64,000 bases of DNA from Lineus longissimus (taxonomy: Eukaryota > Nemertea > Pilidiophora > Heteronemertea > Lineidae), in the NCBI RefSeq assembly GCF_910592395.1, contig NC_088317.1, forward strand, positions 11,906,001 through 11,970,000. The letters run 5' to 3'. Position 1 is the first letter of the stretch; each line of letters opens with the position of its first letter. The position numbers were made by a program, and so were the translations under genes. Of the stretch, positions 1 through 11,109 are shown in pieces. The notes under the pieces were generated by a model. That model was not told the DNA's origin and did not search any database. It was given only the letters and a program-made list of their open reading frames with translations.

Positions 1-860
1 TTACTGGCATTGCCTGCCCGCTGGACAGCTGGCGGGAGTGAAAAAAATAGTGCCCGTGGAAAGGGTTGCGAGAGTGACTGATGGTGCCCGTGGATTTTTC
101 TCATGGCAGGCACTGCAAACGGGTGTCACACACTGTGACATCCAGGCAGGGAAGTTACCATCTACAGCCATGCTTTCGAATGCTTTGTTGTGAATCAATT
201 CGACAGGATTCCACCGTAAATATATTCACTGTTTGCCAGGACTTCACCAGATGAACACTGCCATGCTACACAGGCATTAGACGCGAATTTGTTGTGTTAT
301 TTTTTGTTATTCAACAGGAACAGACGTAGCAAAAACAAATTCCAACTCAGTATTCAACGCGAATTTGACATTGAATTTGCGTCGAACCCTGACCAGGGGG
401 GGCACAGGGTTCCGATTGACTGCTGCATTAGGTCTGATCAATATAATTCAAATCTCACTAGAACAGTATTTGGTCAATAACAGTTAGTAGAACACTGTCC
501 AGTTGTCTGTTAGATATTCAATGCACCACCTATATATGGCCACAATCATGCCTTAGTTTTTCCTCTGTGCAGAACAGAACATTATCCCCGGTTCTCTGAT
601 GATAAGTCACAGGTAATCGAAGGCAAGGGTTTGTTTACAAATAGAGGTATACAATGCTGTACAAAAAAACACACTGATGTACACAAAACTCCCTTATTAG
701 GGGGAATTCAGTTACCTTACTTTGTTTGGGTGATGAAAACATTCGTTTGGGTGATGAAAACAGGTTTTAAACCATAATTATGCCTACATCAAAAATAGAT
801 TAGTTCAAAAAAACCTCTAACTCAGATTTCCTCCATTTTTGAATGAAATTGCAACTTTTC
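1..860. other. Uncharacterised AT-rich DNA with one dispersed repeat
   Basis: No gene is recognised. Bases 616-702, read on the minus strand, resemble 13493-13570: both have the order TAAGGGAGTTTTG, a TTTTTTGTAC stretch, CATTGTATACCT and AACAAACCCTTGCCTT. This makes them two inverted copies of one dispersed repeat. Short open frames here show no recognisable domain. Confidence 0.4.
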
Positions 861-865
861 AATAC

Positions 866-1216
866 CAACCTGGCGGTCGCAGTTGTTGGAGGATTGTAAT
901 GGTTACGGTCTCATAGTGACGCTAATGCCAACCCCTTACAGCAGAATAGGGCAATTTAAACATTAATTAAGAAACTCTATCACCAGCACATCTGCTTTGG
1001 CGAAAACTGCCTGTCATGAGTGAGTGTGATTGACACGAGGAGTACAAAGTGCCAAAATATTCCAATAGAGCACGCATAGAATAGATACCACTCAACCAAC
1101 ACACATAACTCCCACCTGGTGGTCACAGTTTTTGGAGGATTGTAATGGTTAGGGTCTCAAAGTGACGCTATTGCCCTCCACTTACAGCAGAACAGGGCAA
1201 TTTAAACATTTATTAA
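866..1216. repeat. Imperfect direct repeat pair
   Basis: Two copies of about 105 bp lie at roughly 866-970 and 1111-1216. Each contains GGAGGATTGTAATGGTTA, an AGTGACGCTA stretch and GGGCAATTTAAACATT, with scattered differences. They flank a third repeat at 969-1107, so the region is a small cluster of duplicated non-coding units. Confidence 0.7.
969..1107 (+). repeat. Direct repeat copy 1 beside piggyBac relic
   Basis: This stretch matches 3494-3628 in the same orientation. Both start AAGAAACTCTAT, contain CATGAGTGAGTGTGATTGAC and CAAAATATTCCAATAGAGC, and end near AACACACATA. The two copies bracket the piggyBac transposase relic about 2.5 kb apart. They may be parts of one older repeat split by insertion with duplication, or two independent copies. 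Confidence 0.7.
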
Positions 1217-1351
1217 CACACTGCCCACTGTATTTCACGTTTTAACCCTATATTTGCCATTTTTGAGGTGTTTTTAGGTATTTTTGACATTTTTGTACCA
1301 AGTAATAAAGTATCTAATCATTGTCAACGATCTCCTCTATCTCTCTATATA

Positions 1352-3253
1352 CTATATATAGTCCTTTTTGGTCTGATACACTTCGTAACAGGACAGCGCA
1401 CAAAGGGGTATATTGCACTTGGGACAGTACATTCGTGTTTCGCGACGAATGCCACGTCTTTGGCAAACCCTGCAACTCCTTTGAGGATAATTGTCCTTGG
1501 GGAGTTGGTGGAAACTTAGCCCTTGCATGTACCATGAAACCACCTAGCAGTCTGTCAGCTGGGTCCCTTCTTGGTGCATTCCTAGGCCATGGGAGGGATC
1601 TGGAAGGTGAGTCCTCGTCATCAGAGTCCGAATTGCTGTCAACGAGAGCAAAATTGTTCTACCAACTCCATTTGAAATTCAAGCAGGGCAAGTTTATCAT
1701 CAGCATTGTTTGCATTGTATACTATGTGTGTATTGTTGATGGCCAATTCTATGAGACAAGAGTTTCTTTGGCCATTTGATTGTCTTCCTCACTGTAGGAG
1801 AGTAAGCAATAATTGATCAATTCGGTCAACACCTGACATGAATTGAATGTATTCAACAATACAATTTGGCTTGTTGGTTTCAACATGTGCACCTCCTCGA
1901 GCCCTCACCCTGACCACATGCATACTATCATCATGTTTGGTACGGATTGCCTTCGCAGTTCTATTGTCCTGCCATGCAGTCACCATCACTCTTCCATTGT
2001 CAAATGCAGTCTTCTCAACCATAGCCATTCTCGGATACTTCCCCGCACTTCTAATCTCAGGTGGCTCCACTCTATTCGCTCTTAGTGTTCCCACAACATA
2101 TGTATCTGCATCCAGAAGATGTTCAGATAGACGGACAGAGTTATAGAAATTGTACATCTATAGAGAATAAAACTGCCCCACAAGTCTGTCCAGGAGTGTA
2201 GTCGCTACCCCTCATCAATCAGAATGTTCCAACAATACCCTGTATCGGAATCTGCTAGGATATAGAACTTGATCCCAGACTTGATAGGCTCGAGAGGGTT
2301 GTAAACCCTGAATCCCAGTCTCCCTTTCCATCTCAAAGTTCCCTCATCAATAGAAACACATTCATGAGGCACATACATATCCTTGAAGGCTTGAACCAAG
2401 TGATCATAGATTGGGCGGACCTTGTACAGTCTGTCTTCATTGTCAGCAGGCATTGCATTATTATCATTGAAGTGCAAGAACTTCATGAGAAGTTGGAATC
2501 TATTCCTGCCCATTTTCTGCCCAAAAAAAGCAGCAGACAAAACCACATTCTCAGTCTAGTACAATACCAGTTCTAGCATCTTCACAACTCCTGTCAGCAT
2601 CACAAGTCCGAACAATGTCTTCATTTCCTGTACTGTTGTCACCTTCCACCTTTTGACTTGTGACTGAGTGGATGGTAGTTCTGCTAATGACTCAAAATAC
2701 TGATCTGCATATCATAAGCATAAGTCTCATCAACTATGCGTTAAATTATTTATATCATCATCAATAGATGATGATCAAAATATAACTGAAAATGAGCCGG
2801 GACATTGTCACCAAGATTGTTCGCCCTACCTTTAGAACCAGGATCGACTACACCACAAGGTTGAATATTTGGTTGAGAGCCAGCAGGAACCCAGTTCTGA
2901 ACATTCAGTGGCTGACGAGCTTGTCTACCACCCCGTCCACCACGCCCACGAGGAACCCTACCACGTTGAACACCACCCCGGTTTTGGCGACCGCGGCCAC
3001 GACCGCGACCACGTGCTGTAGGTTGTGCTACGGGGCCGGCTTGACCATCACTGCTACTTTCATCATTGGATGACGACTCATTGTCAATATCACTTCGATC
3101 TTCATCACCTGAACTAGCCCTAGCATCACCATGATCAAAATCAGAGTCATCATCATCAGAATTGTCTATAAAAGGGTCAGAATCACTGTCCGAATCAGCT
3201 AATAAATCGACAACCTGCTGCGCAGAAAGACGAGGCCGTTTATTCGTCGCCAT
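1352..3253 (-). pseudogene. piggyBac-type transposase relic (PGBD4-like)
   Basis: Fragments in N-to-C order on the minus strand spell a piggyBac transposase. At 3253-2750 is an acidic Asp/Ser-rich N-terminus followed by an Arg-Gly-rich tract. At 2546-2205 is part of the DDE_Tnp_1_7 catalytic domain, with MGRNRFQLLMKFLHFND and then VSIDEGTLRWKGRLGF and KSGIKFYILADS. At 2157-1789 is the segment ending IVEYIQFMSGVDRIDQ, typical of the family. At 1543-1352 is the Cys-rich RING-like tail (CxxC...CPKC...C). Internal stops and frameshifts separate the pieces, so no active enzyme is expected. A possible left end TTAACCCTATATTTGCC starts at 1242, but no matching right end was found. Family assignment is firm; element limits are uncertain. 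Confidence 0.88.
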
Positions 3254-3493
3254 ATTGTCTATACAGCCATGCATTGAGGCCCAAAAAGCGGGAATTGTTT
3301 CGGGGAATCACCATGGGGAATCCCCATTGCATCGACGATCGTCTGCATAGGCTAAATTATAATATTTACGGAGTGTTGCCTTTGCCATCTATACTTTGTA
3401 GACCGAAATACGAAAAATCAGAGATCTCCAACGTGGGCAATATGACGCCAAAGTGAAAAATCGGAGATCTCCGTGAAGGGCAGTGAAAGAGTA

Positions 3494-3628
3494 AAGAAAC
3501 TCTATAACCAGCACAACTGTTTTTTGCCAAAACTGCCCGTCATGAGTGAGTGTGATTGACAAGAGGAGTGCAAAGTGCCAAAATATTCCAATAGAGCGCA
3601 CATGGATACTACTCAACAAACACACATA
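3494..3628 (+). repeat. Direct repeat copy 2 beside piggyBac relic
   Basis: Partner of 969-1107 in the same orientation. Immediately after it, 3628-3690 contains a stretch (GTGGTTTCACTTTTATAACA) whose reverse complement reappears near 6780-6810, another short inverted dispersed repeat. Confidence 0.7.
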
Positions 3629-3996
3629 CTGTGGTTTCACTTTTATAACATAGCGACCTTCACTGATCTGAAGTATAAATTCTCCCAACTTGTAGCGGTA
3701 CTTCTTTTCATGTATTGCATAGGCCCTCTTATAATGGATAACTGAGGCATTCAGATGACCGTGCACGGTATTCACTCATTCTTAAATCATTATGACACCA
3801 GACAAATTGGTTTTAGGTCATTGAAATATAGCAATAGGACACTTTTCCGTCTACGAACATGAACATAGGCCAAGTAGAACTTTATTTTGGTTTGGTTCTG
3901 TATCTTATTACATATACTGTACTTCTGAAAAAATTACTTACAAGGTCAAACATTCCTCCGTTTGCTCCCGGAAAAATGAGAAATAAAACCAATCAA

Positions 3997-5501
3997 TTAC
4001 TCAAATTCAAATTCATCATCCGTAGCAGGTGGCTCGTCAAAAAACTCTAGATCGTCATCATTTGGCTCTTCTCCCTCTACTTGAACAAAATCATTTAGGC
4101 CTACAACTTGTTGTTCACCCGTGAGTCCTGCTACAGCAAATGCATGTTCTGCTGAATGAGGGTCTACCTCATCCCAGGCACGGCTTATGATCTGCAAAAA
4201 AATTAACAATGAAATCCGTTGGGATACACCATCATCATCAGTGTTTAAGACTTTCCACTGTTTCCAATATTTTCTGACCAGCGTCTTAAACGGCCTCATG
4301 ACTACTAAATCTAATGGCTGCACCAGGGAAGTGCAGCCTGCTGGGATGTAGTCTAATAGGAGGCCATGGTTAATCACTGGGATACTGAATGCTTCACTTA
4401 GGTGTGCACAAAATCTGTCCACAATCAACATTTTGGAACCAATAGCATCCTGTAGATCCCCGACATTTGGACATAGCACACGATCTTGCCAGTCTATTAA
4501 CACTTCATTGTTCACCCAACCAGTGCGAGAACTGGAAAAAACAGCGTTTTAAGGTAGTTCATTGTTTTCATGCAATGCTCTAATTTGTCAGACAAATCCA
4601 GGCTACCGAAAGGTCACATGCGCTGGAAGTTTTTCCCCATTGCTACCGATTGCTACCAATTGCTAGGGACACTGAACAGCCAAGCTTGTGGTTGCCCAAA
4701 GATGTTTTCACATCGATCTGCCGTGCACCCCTGGCACTGTAAGTGTAGAGGGAGAAAGTCTAACTGTACGAATGTCTGATTCATGTTAACCATTTGTTGC
4801 ACGTTGAATTCTCTGACTGAATTTCGCACACGACCAATGAATTCCTGTACACGTTGCGGAGCATCGTCTAGTATCGTCGTCGAGTTCTTTGTCCGTTTTC
4901 GATGGGATAATCCTTTGCGTTTTTTGGAATTGTTAACCCACCCATTTGATGCATGGAAATGTGCTCTTTCCGCTCTTGAAGTTTCCAGTTGATTTCGTTC
5001 ATTTTCAGGGAGTTCTGCCCAATAGTAATCGAATTCTTCGATGCCATAATCATGGATATCAGCAAGCGAGACAGGCAATCCTCTTCCTCTCATGTTCTGA
5101 ACTCATCGTAGGACGCGGTTTTCAACTGTCGGCCACAAACCACCATGGCCCTCTCTCACTCTTCTGCGTTGACCCCGGTTCTGGTCGTCCTGCTCAATAA
5201 TCCGTTCCTCATTATTCAACCAAGTGCGGAACGTCTGGTATGGGATGTGATTATTTCGTGTATACTCTGCCGCATCAAGAACCCTCCCCTCTTGATGTAA
5301 CCCATGGAAGTCCAGCAGGCGACGGACCTTTTCCGCAATGGAATAACTCTGGCGTCGACGGGGAACACGTTGGTCTGCAAATGCATTTTCTTCATCATTG
5401 TTGTCGGGCATACCATTTGCGGCTACATCAGCTTCATCGTCTTCACCTTGATGCATGGCTGTCACCAGGATCAGCAAGGATAAGGCAGCGATTTTCAACA
5501 T
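3997..5501 (-). pseudogene. pogo/Tigger-type transposase relic
   Basis: Three minus-strand pieces form a decayed Tc1/mariner-superfamily pogo transposase. The piece at 5501-5103 has a helix-turn-helix N-terminus (SYSIAEKVRRLLDF, then DAAEYTRNNHIPYQTFRTWL). The piece at 5093-4653 has the CENP-B-type second helix-turn-helix region (LPVSLADI; HASNGWVNNSKKRKGLSHRK). The piece at 4515-3997 is the DDE_1 end, with a conserved D in IVDRFCAHL, the hallmark IPAGCTSLVQPLDLVV, and an acidic tail. The middle of the DDE domain with the first catalytic Asp is missing, and the frames do not join. It is therefore an inactive relic in a host intron or flank. No terminal inverted repeats were identified. Confidence 0.85.
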
Positions 5502-5845
5502 GTTTAGTGTTCTGTGTTAGATGAGTTCTGAGGAACATGTGGTGCCAATGCACCTGCTTTTATCTTGTTTGAATTTTTTGATTATGTAATCATAAAGCCT
5601 ACATGACAGACGTTTTTTTAGGTTAACTTCACAAGAAGTTCCGCTTCATGCACACGTTGATAAAAACCACCAGTATTACGACTGATTAATGTTGGAATAA
5701 CTGGACATTTAACATGTTTAAAACAATCAAATAAGGTTATGAGGGGACATCAGCAAAAGTTGAAAAGATGTGGAAATAAACATGTCAGCGGTATGAAACG
5801 CATTCCAAAATAGCCTTTGCCTTTGGTAATAAAGTTTCAGAGTAA

Positions 5846-6603
5846 TGCCCGCCGTTCACGATCAAATTTTTTTGTCTAATCTGTTGGTCAAACTTTTGTG
5901 TCAAATTTTCTAGTTCAGCCGCCCGTCGTGCACGATGGATTTATTTCATCAAATCTTTTCCAATATGGCTCCCGTGCAGTCAAGACTGATTGCGGCAGCT
6001 GCTGCATGTGCAGCCATAACTGTAGTGCAATTGTTGCGAGCCCTATACTCTTTGATCAACACATCTACAGCATTTTGTGTCCAAACCATCTTGGTACAAG
6101 CCTGCGTTTCGACCGAGTGTGCAGGTATGGTGCGAGTTGCTTGTATAAAGTGTACCTGAATTATTTCTTGGCGTATAATACTCATTATTATAACTATTAA
6201 CTGTCTTTGTCGCTGTCCCGGCTCACAAAGGATCGGTACAGTATATGAATAGGCCTACCTATTTGGACAGCTCGGATAGTGAAAGACCATGCTTTAATTG
6301 TTACTAAAAACGCCAATGCGCGTCACACCTGAAAAAAAACCCATCTAATTGATGTGTTCATTGATTGATGGCCCGATAATATTGAAATGGCTACTTTGAC
6401 TCAAACGGTTAATCGTACAGAAAAAATCCAATCTAGCCGCTCACGATCCAATATTTCCGAATCGTACTAAATAAATAGGACCGGTTCTATCCACAACAAT
6501 TTTTATCCTAGGAACATATTTCATCCAATTTCCCGTCGTTAAAGATCAAACTTTTTGGTCATATTTTTTTGGTCAAATTAAATTTGATCGTGAACGGCGG
6601 GCA
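5846..6603. mobile_element. Non-autonomous PIF/Harbinger-like MITE
   Basis: The ends are perfect 24-bp inverted repeats, 5846-5869 beginning TGCCCGCCGTTCACGATCAA and 6580-6603 as its reverse complement. A TAA triplet flanks both sides (5843-5845 and 6604-6606), matching the TWA target duplication of PIF/Harbinger elements. Related degenerate subterminal motifs lie inside each end. No transposase frame is visible in the 758 bp. Superfamily assignment rests on duplication length only. Confidence 0.75.
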
Positions 6604-7331
6604 TAATGAAGAAAGAAGGGTCATGCTGATTGAAATGGATTCACTATGAGGACTATTCAATAATGGGTCAATGTGTACCTCTGCTGGCATTCATTTCATT
6701 GCCCTGATGTGATTACACATGTTGTAATGCCTATGAAAACTGATCAGTTGGGAGAATTTATACTTCAGACCAGTCAAGGTCACTATGTTATAAAAGTGAA
6801 ACCACAGTATCTCCTCCCACCAAATTGCTGTGAGGTTCTGTCCCCACCTCACACCACCAAAATTGCTGGTAGGCCTAAATAGCTATAGATACAAGTGGCA
6901 GAAAGCTTTGCAAACCATTGATGAATGGAAAAGTCATGTAATATGAATAACATCATGTCATTTCACAAAGCTCTTACATCGCTGTTCTTGGCCATGCTGG
7001 CTGTTAAGTCTTCATACTTCAGGATTATCTAATAAAATTCCTGGAAAGGCCACATGCTTTAAAGCTGAACTGCATGAATAAATACAGAAGTATCCATGTT
7101 TAAAAAAAGACCACTGCGCCCCAGGAGAGAAATGCAAACAAACGAAACACCCTTCAGAAGTCTGCTAGAAACATGATAGCTACGGCGAAACAGTGGCGCT
7201 GTCGTCAGTCTGTCACTGTCAGAAGAACACTGGAAGTGCTGGATCATGAGTGTGGGAACACATACAATAACACTTAGGCCATGTCCAAACATGGTCGTGT
7301 GTTTGCACTGATGAGAATGAACATGAAAGAA
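6604..7331. repeat. Dispersed repeat, inverted relative to 11.1-11.5 kb
   Basis: No gene is seen. Bases about 7060-7325 match the reverse complement of about 11195-11490, with shared strings such as CCTTCAGAAGTCTGC, GCGCTGTCGTCAGTCTGTCA and GTGCTGGATCATGAGTGTGGG. The match resumes at 8842-8950 against about 11110-11195. The family B elements at 7332-8836 therefore interrupt this repeat. Confidence 0.7.
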
Positions 7332-7440
7332 ATGAAATGGCCAGGGCCATTGTGCTCACCTCATGTGGAGGAAAGATTGATAAAGAGCATGGTATTGTGT
7401 CATGTAGTGTTAGGTTTGATGTAGGTCCAAGCCAATTTTT
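7332..7440 (+). mobile_element. 5' fragment of family B Helentron-like element
   Basis: About 105 bp are nearly identical to the first part of the full copy at 7711 (ATGAAATGGCCAGGGCCATT to GATGTAGGTCCAAGC). The fragment is followed by about 265 bp unrelated to the family before the complete copy begins. This looks like a truncated copy or a nested second insertion. Confidence 0.75.
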
Positions 7441-7710
7441 GGTCTAATTCCCTCCCAATTACGAACAGTAGGCAAACACAATGGTTTCCCGCGTGCGCTT
7501 GGAGAGTCGAGTAGTCCTGACAGGTCAGATATTTGCGTAATTAATCAACGTAATCACCCCATGGCATTGTGTTTTTGTATCCTGATTAACCTCTTGACTA
7601 CCGGTACCGTTCGAACGCGTCTATACCGCATTACCTGTAGTAATTATTCAGAATTATGATACCAATTTTCAAAAAATTATATCAATTAGGTTTTTGGTGA
7701 TACACCCAAA

Positions 7711-8748
7711 TGAAATGGCCAGGGCCATTGTGCTCACCTCATGTGGAGGAAAGATGGATAAAGAGCATGGTATTGTGTCATGTAGTGTTAGGTTTGATGT
7801 AGGTCCAAGCAATTACAATTTCCCCAAAATGGCCAATTTACAGTACATTCGACCTCTGTGACCTTGAAAAGTAGGTCAAATCAAAGAAGACCCTGGTGAC
7901 ACATTGAATGATTGTTAGAATTAGATGTACCTATGATATAAAATTGGTGCCAATCGGGCAAGTCATTACTAGGAATAATGGCATTTTGAAGAATTTAGGA
8001 TTTGGCCCCCTCCCTGGAGGCCAAACGGCAAATCAGATCGCACCAAACTTCGGTACCTGAGATCACCTGACCAAGGGGTACATGTGTACTTAATTTGTGA
8101 TCAATAGTCATTGCAGTTAAGAAACGTGCCATAGTTACGGCCTGACGGCGAATTTATGCCATTTGACCTCTGTGACCTTGACAAGAAGGTCAAATTAAAA
8201 ACCTGTGTGACATATACTGTATGGTGGTTAGATGTACCCATGATATCAAATTGGTGGCAATCGGGCAAGAAGTTAAGGAATAATCACATTTTTAAGGTTT
8301 TTGGATTTTGCCCCCTGGTGGTCAAGTGGTGAATCATATTGGACCAAACTTCGGTCCCTGAGATCACCTGACTAAGGGGTAAATGTGTACCAAATTTGGT
8401 ATCAATAGTCATTGCAGTTTAGAAACGTGCCATCGTTACATCCTAACGGCCAATTTACACCATTTGACCTCTGTGACCTTGAAAAGGAGGTCAAATCAAA
8501 AACCCGGAGGATATATGATGCACCTTTGCTAGAAGTACCTACCATATTTTTTTCAAAATTTCCCGACTACTATTAAGGGAGATATTGCATATTTTCACTT
8601 TTAACGTTTGGCCCCCTGGTGGCCAAACCATGAAACGAATCGGACCGAAACTTGGTCTCCAAGGTGTCATTACATAAGGGTACATGTGTACCAAGTTTCA
8701 ACTCAATAGCTCTAACAGTTACGAAACGGGCCCTGCTAACGGACGACG

Positions 8749-8780
<32 letters not shown>

Positions 8781-8836
8781 ACGACGGTCGCCACGGTATG
8801 GGATAAGCTCACCTCTGCTAAGAGGTGAGCTAAAAA
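7711..8836 (+). mobile_element. Family B non-autonomous Helentron-like element, copy 1
   Basis: The left end is TGAAATGGCCAGGGCCATTG followed by GTGCTCACCTC. The right end is a hairpin, AGCTCACCTCTGCTAAGAGG then TGAGCTAAAAA. The subterminal GCTCACCT at the left is the reverse complement of AGGTGAGC at the right. The core consists of about three tandem units of about 300 bp, each with TTTGACCTCTGTGACCTTG, GGCCCCCTGGTGGCCAA-like and ACGTGCCAT motifs, followed by a GAC/GACG microsatellite (about 8739-8793). Palindrome, tandem core, microsatellite and 3' hairpin without target duplication resemble Helentron-associated (HINE/pearl-type) elements. The copy at 43213-44332 is nearly identical. No coding capacity; arginine- or serine-rich open frames across the microsatellite are artefacts. 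Confidence 0.75.
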
Positions 8837-8984
8837 GATACAAGTTAGAATTATGGAAAATAAATGAGAAAAAAATCCCTTCCCCATCAACAAATAAACC
8901 TAGACGGAACACATACGAGATGACAGTATTCAGGGGAAAATGCTGCAAACAAATTCTATCTTGTTTTCAAAAATAAGAAGAAAA

Positions 8985-9070
8985 TGGTATCAAGCGTATT
9001 CGAACTCTCGGCCTCTGGATTCTGAGCGCGACGTCCAAGCCGCAAGGCCAATCTGACTATCCACTAGATG
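8985..9070 (-). repeat. tRNA-like (SINE head) sequence
   Basis: The minus strand contains a run resembling the middle and 3' part of a tRNA: a CTCAGAATCCAGAG anticodon-arm-like stretch followed by a B-box-like GAGTTCGAATAC. The arms do not pair well and no CCA-ready acceptor stem forms, so this looks like a degenerate tRNA-derived SINE piece rather than a gene. Confidence 0.3.
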
Positions 9071-9675
9071 GGGAATTGCGAATAACATTGGATCAACCTC
9101 AAACCATGCTTTCGTCATGTTGATCAAAGAAGGTCGTGAGTAGGCCTACGTGGAAGAAAAACATGGCGGTATGGAATCTGTTAAGGCGTCTTTCAGGACA
9201 GAATAGCAGAAATTCTCTGTATTTACGCTCGTTTTCATCGGATAATCTATGACGGACTTAACCCTTTCGGACCCAACACCTAACCCACCCATCTACCTAG
9301 GCCCAAAATGGGGATTTTTAGAGCTTTTTTCTGCTGGCCTGGTGTGTTGAAAATAAGAGAGATAGAGGAAAATGACTGCTTGGGTTGGATAGACAACTAA
9401 ATGGAGAATATTTTGGTAGGGAAAAAAAAATTTTCTCAAAACTGTCCGCAAATGATTTTTTTTACTTTGAAAATTCTTGGCTCTCTTAGTTTCAAGAACC
9501 ACGAACAAAAACTGCATGGAATAGGTAGGGGGTGGGGCATTTTCATTTTCACACATTTTTTTTCCAATTATCTTCGAAATTATGATTTTGGGGACATTTT
9601 CCTCATTTTTGGGCGAAAACGTCAAAATCTGACGAAAACGACATAATTTCATATTTCAGCCAAAATAAATGGTAA

Positions 9676-10372
9676 TGAAATGGTCCAGGGACCATGTGCT
9701 CACCTGTGTCGAAGGGGAGGCTATGGAGTCAGTGATTCTGACATTGGTAAAGCTGTATATATCATTTTATGGTCAGACCAGCAATTGTCAATGATCCCTG
9801 TATGGTGCACATGATGTGCATTTGTAAATACAAGGTCTAATTTGGTGTGGTAATCAGTTGTTGACCTTTGGCCCCCTATTGGCCAAACCGTAAATCGTAT
9901 GACGCCACGATTCAGTCTCTGAGTAAAGGTCACCCAAGGGTATATTATGTACCTAGTTTGAGTTCAATAACCTCAGCGGTTACAAAACGTGCCACCATTG
10001 ACTAACAGCGGTGCCGTCGGCGAACTTTGACCTATCTTACCTTGAAAATTAGGTCAAATCAAAAACCCGGAGGATATGTGATGTCCCATTAGTAGAAGTA
10101 CCTACCATATTTTTTTCAAATTTTTCGGACCAGTAATAAGGGAGAAAACGCATTTCTTCATTTTTTACCTTTGGCCCCCTGGTGGCCAAACCGTGAAACA
10201 CATGAGACCGCGTTTTGGTCTCTGAGTAGTGGTCACCAAGGGGTACATGTGTACTAAGTTTCAGTTCAGTGGCTTTAGCGGTAACAAAACGTGCCACCCA
10301 TGTCTAACGACGACGGACGACGGACGACGACGGACGCTGCGTGATGATAAAGGCTCACAGGTGAGCCAAAAA
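9676..10372 (+). mobile_element. Family B variant element nested in piggyBac element
   Basis: It starts TGAAATGGTCCAGGGACCAT with GTGCTCACCT and ends CTCACAGGTGAGCCAAAAA. It has one to two core units (GGCCCCCTGGTGGCCAAACC, GGGTACATGTGTAC, ACGTGCCACC) and a short GACGACGG microsatellite at about 10307-10336. It is more diverged and shorter than the 7711 and 43213 copies. Its position inside the TTAA-bounded element shows that it jumped after the piggyBac insertion. Confidence 0.75.
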
Positions 10373-10452
10373 CCACTTCTTTTGTTATTATATCTTTATT
10401 ATAACTATTAGAACTTTGAAACTGTGATAAACAAATTGTTTTTACCTGATAT

Positions 10453-10685
10453 TTAGGTGAAAAAATACAAGATCACCCTGTTTTTGAATTTTTCACACCC
10501 GCAACTTCGACATGTAAGATTGTATGATTCATGGTCCGAGTGGTCGAACTCCCAGTCCGAATCAATGTTTTCCCCATCTGACAGCTCCATATCTTCACCC
10601 CCCAGGTCTAAATCAGACTCGCTATCATCAATGAGCGCCGCAAGAACATCTTCGGTAGACAATGTGCTTTCCGTTTTGCCGCCAT
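10453..10685 (-). pseudogene. piggyBac transposase N-terminal fragment
   Basis: From an ATG at 10685 the frame begins MAAKRKA, then shifts by one base into TLSTEDVLAALIDDSESDLD and a long acidic stretch (DLGGEDMELSDGENIDSDWE). Short basic starts followed by an acidic region are typical of piggyBac transposase N-termini and resemble the relic at 3253-2750. No catalytic domain follows. It is a broken remnant inside the TTAA-bounded element. Confidence 0.7.
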
Positions 10686-11109
10686 ATCGCCGCGCTGCTG
10701 CTCTACAATGCATGGAGTACAAATGTCTACTACGGCCGTATATATCGGTGGGGAATCCCCGAAACTAGCGAGACTGGTTTCATTGATTGTAGACATTGGT
10801 TTGATAGGCAGTTCGAAGATGGCAGCACCGTAATTTGCTAGTTATCAACAATCTTCTGCATCAACCGCCCCACGGTTGCTCGGGTAATTGCGGTGGGGTC
10901 AAGATCAACCGTGTCACGGTTGCTCAGGTCCGAAAGGGTTAAGGTGAATATTCTCTCTGTTAGTTCCTGTGCTTTTACGGATTATATTGTACTTTTAGGG
11001 AGGTTTTAGGATGTATTTGCCCCATTCGATTTCATTTGCTTGTATTGTACTAGGCCTAGTAATCAGGGTCAGAGAGCTGGCGTACAGCATTTTATCCAGT
11101 ACGTCCTCC

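Larger units (their letters stand above)
9258..10942 (-). mobile_element. piggyBac-type element with TTAA-bounded TIRs
   Basis: The left end is TTAACCCTTTCGGACC (9258-9273) and the right end is its exact reverse complement (10927-10942). TTAA is the piggyBac target duplication, and CCCTTT starts are usual for the family. Just inside the right end lies the N-terminus of a piggyBac transposase on the minus strand (10453-10685). The rest of the transposase is absent, and a family B element (9676-10372) is inserted in the interior. It is an internally deleted, non-autonomous copy. The TIRs differ from those of the shorter piggyBac element at 55865, so two lineages are represented. Confidence 0.85.

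Noticed and set aside
1-198. Minus-strand open frame with several Cys
   Set aside because: Two CxxC-like pairs suggested a zinc finger, but half of the frame covers repeated TGCCCGTGG sequence and no family was recognised.
8573-8948. Arginine- or serine-rich open frames
   Set aside because: They arise from reading the GAC/GACG microsatellite of the family B element. The same frames recur at 44075-44371 for that reason.
8985-9070. A tRNA gene on the minus strand
   Set aside because: It has a B-box-like string, but the T and acceptor arms do not pair and the A box is poor. It is kept only as a tRNA-like repeat.
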